Part shown: positions 57,196-64,000 of the stretch, one piece after another | Layout of the letters: the number at the start of each line of letters is the position of its first letter | Position numbering within the stretch: position 1 is the stretch's first letter | Origin: Golubevia sp. BC0850 | Lineage: Eukaryota; Basidiomycota; Exobasidiomycetes; Golubeviales; Golubeviaceae | Direction: 5' to 3' | Assembly: GCA_012976225.1 (NCBI GenBank) | Contig: JAAVVG010000009.1 | Coordinates: 372,001 to 436,000, forward strand | Length of the DNA stretch: 64,000 nt | Translations under genes and position numbers: made by a program | Notes under the pieces: model-generated | Database searches by the model: none | What the model was told of the DNA's origin: nothing | The model's input: the letters and a program-made list of their open reading frames with translations, nothing else

Positions 57196-57728
57196 AATAG
57201 AGGATGTCAATTGAATAGAGCTTTGGAAAGGTTAGAATGGGAGATGAGGTCGATTTAAGAAGGATTTATTTTAGAGAGAGGAAGAAGATCAAAGTGTTTC
57301 AAGAGGTTCAAGAACTTTGCCTTCATCGGCATCTTCTATCCGTACAGCCTGGTTTGGGTTTGAAAGCCCCCGGAACCACAGCCCAGTGTCAAACCAGAGC
57401 AGCTCCTGCTAAATCGCGAGCCGATGCAGGTTGTCAAGAAGAGTGGAGGAAGAACTTTCGGCAGCGAGAGGGAGAGAGAGAGGGGGGAAAGAGGGTGGCA
57501 AAAAAAACAAGAATGGAAAAGGAGTCCTTGCGAGGTGACTGTCAACAAAAACATGAACAAAAATTAAAAGAAAAAAGTTCAAGGGGATTGGGAGAAGGGA
57601 ATTGGAAATTATGAAGCGTGGGAGGTTCTCTCGTCTTGCTCCACCTGTACCTTCCTGACTTCCTCCAGTAACAACATCCTGAACCATTCCTGGGAGATTC
57701 TTCTAACCACCGTCTCTCCTCGATTTTG
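57196..57728. other. Divergent promoter of DUF7330-type and acylphosphatase genes
   Basis: About 530 bp between two divergent start codons. No motif or coding frame is supported. Confidence 0.5.
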
Positions 57729-58269
57729 ATGGAAAAGATCCAATTCAGAAGTAAGTCTTCGAGTGGAATCAAGAGCCGATCCAGATCTCTCGATGTTCCG
57801 ACTCCTGATTCGTTCGTTCGTCCATGCTCTGCGCTTCTCAGCCTACTCACTCAATCTTGCCCCTTCCTTCAAACAGTCACCGGAAAGGTACAGGGAGTAG
57901 GATTCCGATATTCCACTGCAAAAGAAGCAAAGGCTTTGAAGGTGAGACCAGACGAGCCCTCGAAACTGGACTCTGCCTTTTGAGGAGGTGAGAATTAACT
58001 CTTGTCTGACGTCCCTCCTCTCTAAACTTCTCCAACTGGCTTCCTCAAAATCTCATTTCGTTCCTCTGATACAGCTTAGGGGATGGGTTCGTAACACCTC
58101 AGTCGGAGCTGTCCAAGGAGAAGCAACGGGCACGTCTGAAAGGCTCCAATCTTTCAAAGCTTTCCTGAACAAGGGCCCACCCGGAAGTAGAGTCGATCAG
58201 GCGGATATCATGGAGGTGGAAGAGGCCATGAGGAAAGACTTTGGAGAAAGGTTCGAAATCAGGCATTAA
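57729..58269 (+). CDS. Acylphosphatase
   Basis: Small cytosolic enzyme that hydrolyses acyl phosphates such as carbamoyl phosphate or 1,3-bisphosphoglycerate. Three exons (57729-57750, 57877-57941, 58075-58269) give 93 residues, the standard length. The signature is intact: MEKIQFRITGKVQGVGFRYS (phosphate-binding Arg in GFR) and LRGWVRNTSVGAVQGEATG (catalytic Asn in WVRN). The first exon is only 22 nt and its split Ile codon joins the two parts exactly. Ends EDFGERFEIRH-like, close to the family's FxIRx. No regulatory motif stands out. Confidence 0.93.
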
Positions 58270-59159
58270 TGGAGGATGAGAGAAGTGGATATGTGACTAG
58301 ACACGACCCTCGGATGTTCTAGGTTCATCTGAAATACTTCATTTTATCTGAATCATTCAGAGTGAGAGAGGAAGCAAGATGTTTGAAAGCCAAAACAAGG
58401 AGGGTTGGAGGAAAAAGAGCTGCTAGCCCCTATCACCTTTCACCGATCCAGTCGGCTGTTCGAGAGCAAAAAGAAACAACGATAGCGGCTCAGGCGCTCA
58501 GAAGGCGTAGTAGAATACCAAAATGGGAGTGAGGCTTTTTCAGTCACCTCTTTCTGTAAGGAGACCTGCAAGAGGTGACCTGACCTACGGGGAGGGAAAA
58601 ACGCACGCGGCACGGAGGGAAAGAAGAGTATTATTGAAAGTGTTAGGTTACAGCAAAAGCAACATCTGACTTAGTGCTCGATATTTAGATAAAAAAGAAC
58701 GGTAAACGAGGATGAAGAAGAAAAGAAGAGCAGCAAAGAAAATAATAGGGAACGAGCGGACTTCGGTGTTGGTTCAAAATGGGAAGCTACTCAGAGGGGA
58801 GTCTTTCTTCCCTCAGAATGGTAAATGTGGCTTGTGTGATCCAGACCTCTTTATGAAGAGCATCTTGTGAGTGCAGGGATGCCCTTTCTCAAGGGGTTTC
58901 GAGCTCGAGGTGCAGCTTTTTCTGTTGACTCTTTCCAAGATCTCCTCCCATGTTTCCAGCAAGCCAGTAACAAGAAAGAGCCTACATTTGAATCTGGAGC
59001 TCATTGCCACTCGAGAAGAGCCCAAAAGAGGAATGTTTCAAGATTTTGGATTTTTGAGAATCTGATTTCGACTCTCTATTGGATTCGTTTCCTGAACGAA
59101 TTCGTCCGACTTGGCTCTGAATTCAAGCTCATACTCCTAGAAGATCTTGATATTTTTTT
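58270..59159. other. Intergenic, no supported gene
   Basis: About 900 bp downstream of acylphosphatase. Base composition becomes AT-richer toward the right. No coding evidence. Confidence 0.5.
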
Positions 59160-59722
59160 CATTGAATGTGTTGGATTCCATTGCAGTCAAGTATCTTGAA
59201 TTTTATTTTGTTTATCAAATCAATTGAATTCCACTGCGGTCAAGTGCCTAAATACAAAACTACCCTGAAATACAAAGCTAAAGGTTCAAGACTCATAATG
59301 GTAAAGGTTTAAAATTTTGAAGTTTGAGGTTTTAAGTTTGAAAAGTTCATGTTTGAAATTTTAAAAAAAGGGGGTTTAAGGGGTCGAAAGATTGAAAAAC
59401 GATTGGCGATAAATCTACAAAGGGGAATTAAAAAAGGAGAACTTAGTATTGAAAAAGAAAGGGTGATGCGAAGGGGAAACAAAACACCGCTGCAGTCAAG
59501 TATCTGAGTACAAAACCACCCTGGCATACAAAGCTAAAAGTTTACTTTGACAATGCTGAAGGCTAACAACTTTCAGATTTGAGGTTTCAGGGCTAAGAAG
59601 TCTGATTTTGCAGTTTACCAAAACTGGGATTTGACCAGATTTTGATGCTCCCCTTTCCTCTTCTTTTGATAACCCGTCTGGGAAGAATTCAATCACGTAA
59701 TGAGACGCTGTTTTGTATCCTT

Positions 59723-59723
<1 letters not shown>
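59160..59723. repeat. AT-rich island with three diverged copies of a ~57-bp repeat
   Basis: Three copies share a core CNGCRGTCAAGTRYCT. The full unit is seen at 59230-59290 and 59487-59543, both with the block ACAAAACYACCCTG and ATACAAAGCTAAA. A partial copy lies at 59177-59201. Between them the sequence is A/T-rich with many TTGA/TTTGAGG segments. Composition differs from the neighbouring genes. No transposase frame is visible; it may be a decayed mobile element or a satellite seed. Confidence 0.6.
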
Positions 59724-59761
<38 letters not shown>

Positions 59762-59795
59762 TTTTTTTTTTTGTTTTTTTTTTTTTTTTTTTTTT

Positions 59796-59832
<37 letters not shown>
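59724..59832 (+). repeat. 109-nt T tract (A tract on minus strand)
   Basis: Pure T except for A at 59760 and G at 59773 and 59796. It ends just before TGTGGCTGGTTTTACAG, a possible 3' splice site. Read on the minus strand it is a poly-A that would follow the F-box-like gene at 60425-61732 and its 3' flank. Confidence 0.9.
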
Positions 59833-59833
<1 letters not shown>

Positions 59834-59849
59834 TGGCTGGTTTTACAGG

Positions 59850-60225
59850 CTTTCGCTTCAACGAATTCAACCCCTCGATTCCTTGTAGATCCAACGACGA
59901 GAGAATTCTCCAAATGTGAAGCTCAGTTGGCTTTATGGTTGCTTCCTGCTCTTGGAACCGTGACTTCTATGAATCAATCTGGTCCGCTTGACCCGGAGGA
60001 GATCGATTCTGTGGGTCCTGTTCTATGACGAAAGAAGAGAGAAGAATGGGAGCACATGGGTCCTGCTTTCCTCTTCTCAACTTCGCGTCGCTGACTGGTC
60101 TCTTTCCATTTCACTTTTACTTCCAACAGGCAATGGACACATTGGTAGCGGCTTCTACATCTATTCATTACGTTGCAGCTAAGGCTTTGGCGGGAAGTTT
60201 CGCTGCTAAGAATCCGAACCCTTGA
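59850..60225 (+). pseudogene. Orphan 3' gene fragment (two exons, no visible 5' part)
   Basis: An open frame after the TTTTACAG acceptor at about 59849 reads AFASTNSTPRFLVDPTTREF, then SKCEAQLALWLLPALGTVTS, MNQSGPLDPEEIDS. A GTGGGT donor (about 60009) joins it to the exon at about 60131, AMDTLVAASTSIHYVAAKAL...FAAKNPNP, ending at TGA in frame. It reads like the C-terminus of a helical protein that I do not recognise. The 5' part is absent: the poly-T tract and repeat island occupy its place. Either the gene was cut by an insertion or an upstream exon is hidden behind the island. I call it a fragment with moderate doubt. Confidence 0.4.
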
Positions 60226-60424
60226 AAAGGGTCAAGGCACTCAGTCAACGAATCGATTCGCCTCTCCATTGTCAATTCGTCCTTTGTAAAGCAGTAGACA
60301 CATCGAAACTAGTTTGTTCCGTCAGAATCGAAGTACATGGAGACGCGAGAAGACTAATGCGAGGTGTTCATGATCTAAAGTTCATCGAGAGATGGTACAA
60401 TTCCTGATATCCTCCCACTTGTTC

Positions 60425-61732
60425 CTACACGTAATTGATCTGTATTCTTTCCAGAGCTTCCTCCGACACTTTCCCCTTCTGAGATATCTTTCGCAGTCTA
60501 TCTTCAAGCTTCTCTAGTCCCCACCCCTTCGGACCTTGCAAGATAATTTCGAGACCTTTCTCGCTGGATCTTGACTCTTCCTTTCCACCTTCGATTTGAG
60601 TTAAACTTTTCTCTTCTCCGTCTTCTTTGGTAGCTTGATCCTCCTGATTGACCCCCAGAAAAGTAGAAGATTCCAACAGAACGACTAGCTCCTTAACGAG
60701 ACTTTGAAGTTTCACCTCTTGGACAACAGGTCCTGGACGTGGCATTCTGAGTCCATTCTCATTTCTATTCCCACTCGTGCTCTCGTTTCTATGGCTGGAG
60801 AAAGAATCATTAACCCTTAACCTCTCTAGACCTGTTCCTTCCACCTCTTCTGTCCCGTAAGCCTCATCGTAAGAAGCCGTGATTAGTTGACCAGATAAAG
60901 TTTCACTGCCTCTCAAAATCCTATTCGGAGCACCTAAGACGTTGATCAACTTGATTTCCTTTAGTCCTCTGGTGATTGAGATTGATCCTTCTGTCCTATC
61001 CAAGGAAGTAGCACCAACTCCTTCAAACGGAATAGCAGCAATTGAGATCGAATTTGAACGCAGAAACAGGCTCAATTGAGGTCTAGGACTACTGCCACTT
61101 GTAATTAACCTCACCGGGCTTAAATCTGGAATCGGCTGACCTCTCTTGACGCCTTTCCCGTTACCTATGTTGTCGAAGGGAGGAAGGAAAAATAACAAAG
61201 ATGCTTCCAAAGATAGTTCGTCCAGAGTAAGCTTCTTTCCGTTGTCCCCTATCCTTTCGATTAGCTCTAATCTCAGCTTCTTGAGCTTATTTGATGACCG
61301 GAGAGAATCGTCTTCTCCGTCGTCTTCTTGACTCTGATCGTTCCCCTCCCCTGCATGTCGATCTGTGACTCTGTAATCTATCTTGGAACAGCCTCTTAAA
61401 ACCTCTCTAACCATTAGCTTCGCTTTTCCGCGATGCGTTTCCTCGAGGGGCGACTTCTCCAATGTTTCGTCTCCAATTCTTAAAGATCTGACGAGGCATC
61501 CTAATTCTGGAGATCTTCTGATGGTAGACTGGAAGGACAGAAATTCAGCTTCGGTATTGAGAGCTACTGATGAGTAGAGTGAAGGGAGAAGTATTGAATA
61601 CGTCGCTGAAGAGAGCGAGAGTAGAGAAAGAGAAAGATGAGTTGATACCGAATTGGAATGTTTGAAAGTTGAGAGCAGAATTGATGAGAAAAGTTCGAAA
61701 GGTAATCGATGAGAAGATGGCGGATCTTCCAT
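60425..61732 (-). CDS. F-box-like protein, intronless
   Basis: Single-exon frame of 435 residues starting MEDPPSSHRLPFELFSSILL, then LLSLSSATYSILLPSLYSSV, the F-box-like LPxELxxxIL...ATxSxxLLPxLYSSV pattern common in basidiomycetes. The body has irregular leucine-rich segments (NKLKKLRLELIERIGDNGKK, LDELSLEASLLFFLPPFDNI, GLKEIKLINVLGAPNRILRG) and charged spacers. It likely serves as a substrate adaptor of an SCF ligase. It is intronless in an intron-rich neighbourhood and is followed, 590 bp downstream on its own strand, by a 109-nt poly-A tract, which hints at retroposition. Confidence 0.7.
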   Translation of the reverse strand: MEDPPSSHRLPFELFSSILLSTFKHSNSVSTHLSLSLLSLSSATYSILLPSLYSSVALNTEAEFLSFQSTIRRSPELGCLVRSLRIGDETLEKSPLEETHRGKAKLMVREVLRGCSKIDYRVTDRHAGEGNDQSQEDDGEDDSLRSSNKLKKLRLELIERIGDNGKKLTLDELSLEASLLFFLPPFDNIGNGKGVKRGQPIPDLSPVRLITSGSSPRPQLSLFLRSNSISIAAIPFEGVGATSLDRTEGSISITRGLKEIKLINVLGAPNRILRGSETLSGQLITASYDEAYGTEEVEGTGLERLRVNDSFSSHRNESTSGNRNENGLRMPRPGPVVQEVKLQSLVKELVVLLESSTFLGVNQEDQATKEDGEEKSLTQIEGGKEESRSSEKGLEIILQGPKGWGLEKLEDRLRKISQKGKVSEEALERIQINYV

Positions 61733-62209
61733 TTGATGTGGAAGATAGATACAGTAAGTATACTAAGGAGGGAACCAGAAAGAAGAAGGGAGTTTATTCT
61801 TAAAAGTCGGCTCAGCTCCACGTTTTGACCGTGCACCTCTCGCGACGCATTCTCAAGTTTCGCAATGAGGGAGAAGTTGTACATGAATTTCAAAAGAAGA
61901 AAAGGGGGCGAAACTATGCGAGAAAGAAAAAGAAGAGGAGGCGAAGGATGTTGTGGAAGAAAAAGAGATTGATTGCAATTTCATTTTGGTGTTGTTGGCA
62001 TGCGAAAAGGAATAAAAAGAACATGGAAAAGAAAAACAGACATAAAAGAACATTTTGTGGTTTATAGAGAAAGAGAAGAAGAGAGTAGATTGTGTCTTGC
62101 TGGAAGAAAAGTCATCTCGGAATTAAAACTAAAGTTTCCACTTGATCCCAATCTTTCGCTCCTTTCGTAGAAAAAGTCGATTGATGTAATTTGATTTTGG
62201 ACGTTCGAT
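61733..62209. other. Intergenic: F-box-like promoter and eS26 3' flank
   Basis: About 480 bp, A-rich on the plus strand. No coding evidence. Confidence 0.5.
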
Positions 62210-62988
62210 TTAGGCCTTAACGGCTTGAGGAGCAGCTGGCTTGTCCTGCTGGGCGGCGGCGACAGCTGGGTTGACCTTCTTTCCATCCTTGTTGTATCTG
62301 ACTCTTGGAGGTGGGGCACGGTTGCGACGACCTTCACGAGAACGGACACGAACAACGTGAGCATGAATAGCACATGAAATACAGTAGTGGAGCTTGATGT
62401 ATAGCTTTGGTAGAGCGTATTCTGAAGTGGGAGGAGTTGGTGGGAGGGACAGTCGATGGTCAGTCTTTCGAAGTCTCTCAGATCAAGGCCTCCAATTCCT
62501 CCAAATCAGCTCCAACTGAGTAATCTTAACAATTCCAGCTAGTGCATCTGCACTTAGAACGGCTAACCTTGGATGGGGGCTATAAGAAGCTTCTTGCCCA
62601 AATCAAAGGCAAGCCATCTCAACTGATTTTGGCGAGACCTAAATCGACTTTTTGAGTTTATGCCAAGTTCATAAGTTCATTCCAGAGCTTTCCTGCGGTC
62701 TCTCGATGTGCAGCAACCTTCAAACCCTTTCACTCCTCCTTTCAACCACCGACCACCCGACCATCTCCAGTCTCATCTCGACTCTCCCAGTTCCTCTAAA
62801 TACTCACCAGTGTAAACGGAAGCCTCACTCATATCCCTAACAGCAGCAGCCTCAACAATGTTTCTGACAGTGAACCTCTTGATAGCCTTGTCCTTTGGGC
62901 ATGCACGGGCACAGTTGGAACAACGGATGAATGGGACGGATCCACGACCGTGGTGGGCGCGACCGTTGTTTCTTCTCTTTTTAGTCAT
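62210..62988 (-). CDS. RPS26: 40S ribosomal protein eS26
   Basis: Small-subunit protein near the mRNA exit channel. Two exons (62988-62808 and 62421-62210) give 130 residues, slightly longer than yeast (119). It begins [20 protein letters not shown], then [20 protein letters not shown] (the Cx2C zinc pair), [20 protein letters not shown] and [20 protein letters not shown] (second Cx2C), ending in an Ala/Gln/Pro-rich tail. The start ATG is directly preceded by TTTTCCAG, so an intron probably lies in the 5' UTR. The internal intron is 386 bp, long for this locus. Confidence 0.97.
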
Positions 62989-64000
62989 CTGGAAAATGAG
63001 CAGATAGGAAGAGAGCGAGATGAAGTAGGTTAGAACCAGAATCGCTGTTGAATTGGAGGCAGCTGGGCGAGGGCGCGGCAATTTGCAGTTGGGTCTTCGA
63101 GTTCGACTTCGACGTTGAAATTCGGAACTTTGGAGATTGAGAAATGGTTAAAGTTGATAGAAGCAAGAAGAGGAAGGAAAAGAGCAGAGGTCCATCTCCC
63201 CCCGGCTCATTCCTTCCTGCCTCCAATCCACCAATTTCCAACATTTGCTGTTTGCTCTTCCAAAGCCAGAATTCTAGTTCATCCAACCGTTTTCTATTTT
63301 GCTGATTTGAAAGTGTAGAAGATTGGCCATACGTTCTTGTCGGGTGTCTTTCGAAGAATTTCCCAAGTGAAGAATTTTCATCGTCTTGCAACTTGACGTC
63401 CTCCTCTTGTGGAATCCTGGATTCTTTCTCTTGATCTTCAGTCTTTTTAACCCCCCATTTTCACATTGAAATTGAAACATTTTGGTGCGATTTCACTTAC
63501 CTTGATGGTTGAGAGGAGAAATTCTTCTCACCCATTTTCGAGCTGGTCAAAAGAGGCAGCGTCCATGTGCCCGAGTGCTACATCTGCTTCAAGATCGGCC
63601 CCTAAAATCACAAAGTCGAGACAGAAGCACTGATTGAACAGGGAACATCGGAGGAAATAAAACTAAAGGGCAACTGGAAATTGGAATAAAAGAAGAAGAA
63701 TTGAGGAAGCGAACTCACTTGATACAACAGTGAGGAGAGAGGGAAGGAAAGGAGGGTTCGGGGCAATAAGAAAGGGAGGGCTATGAGAAAATTGAAAAGG
63801 ATCAAAAGAGAACTTGGAAAATATTATGAAAGTACGAGTGACGCGCAAACAGAAGAAGAAGAACTGGGTATGGAGAGTAATGGAATGAACGTCGTGTCCT
63901 CATTGATGTACAGTACAGGCTCATGAGGCTCAATTCTGATTCGCCAGTCCTTTGCTTAGCATCTTCCAGAGTCGATCAGAAACAAGAAGGAGAGGGAATG
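62989..64000. other. eS26 upstream region with an uncalled minus-strand frame
   Basis: A minus-strand frame around 63430-63170 reads QDDENSSLGKFFERHPTRTY and RKRLDELEFWLWKSKQQMLE, protein-like but unrecognised and running toward the eS26 promoter. A possible first exon MGEKNFSSQPSR with a GTAAGT donor near 63500 joins it in the wrong phase. I do not call a gene. Beyond 63,600 nothing is supported. Confidence 0.3.

Noticed and set aside
59496-59894. Minus-strand frame coding a long poly-lysine protein
   Set aside because: It is only the translation of the 109-nt A tract.
1-64000. tRNA genes, rRNA, CRISPR arrays, LTR or virus-like elements
   Set aside because: I looked for T-arm-like motifs, repeats at regular spacing, reverse transcriptase or integrase motifs and long terminal repeats and saw none that could be supported.

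Overview
This is eukaryotic DNA from a fungus, almost certainly a basidiomycete. The genes are dense and carry many short introns (mostly 50-150 bp) with GTGAGT/GTAAGT-type donors. The gene set is fungal: an Ssk1 response regulator, a DUF7330 protein, a class I hydrophobin, an ECL1-type zinc protein, DMATS-type prenyltransferase folds and F-box/LRR proteins. Complex I genes exclude Saccharomyces-type yeasts. I cannot name the genus. No tRNA, rRNA, CRISPR array, virus-like element or intact transposon was recognised. Gene models come from joining frames by eye at splice sites. Exon sums divide by three in every model where I computed them exactly.

Layout. 0-7 kb: 3' part of a bHLH transcription factor (+), a 41-residue SMP-type microprotein (-), and an ECL1/2/3-type zinc protein (+). 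7.8-13 kb: a doubtful small spliced gene, sphingosine-1-phosphate lyase DPL1 (-) and a GT31-like Golgi glycosyltransferase (-). 13-19 kb: SSK1 (-), the HOG-pathway response regulator. 19-24 kb: a broken LRR/F-box-like fragment, a small secreted Cys protein and the complex I 24-kDa subunit. 24-31 kb: a DMATS-type aromatic prenyltransferase behind a TATA box, COX17 and IND1. 31-36 kb: an F-box protein, two doubtful small genes, ribosomal P1 and a sulfotransferase-fold protein with a C-terminal membrane anchor. 36-43 kb: cohesin SCC3 and a hydrophobin. 44-54 kb: a cytosolic phospholipase A2-like protein, thymidylate kinase, RFC2-type clamp-loader subunit, an unknown protein and CAF-1 large subunit. 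55-64 kb: DUF7330 protein with a CaaX box, acylphosphatase, an AT-rich repeat island with a 109-nt T tract, an orphan 3' gene fragment, an F-box-like protein and ribosomal eS26.

Functional themes. Respiratory-chain genes (complex I subunit, complex I Fe-S assembly factor IND1, complex IV copper chaperone COX17) lie within 9 kb. Replication and chromatin genes (SCC3, CDC8, RFC2, CAC1) lie within 18 kb. The features most worth a second look are the DMATS-type prenyltransferase with a Ser-rich tail, the IND1 that lacks its CxxC motif, the CaaX-tailed DUF7330 protein, homopolymer tracts placed next to 3' splice sites, and the poly-T/AT-rich island beside an intronless F-box gene.
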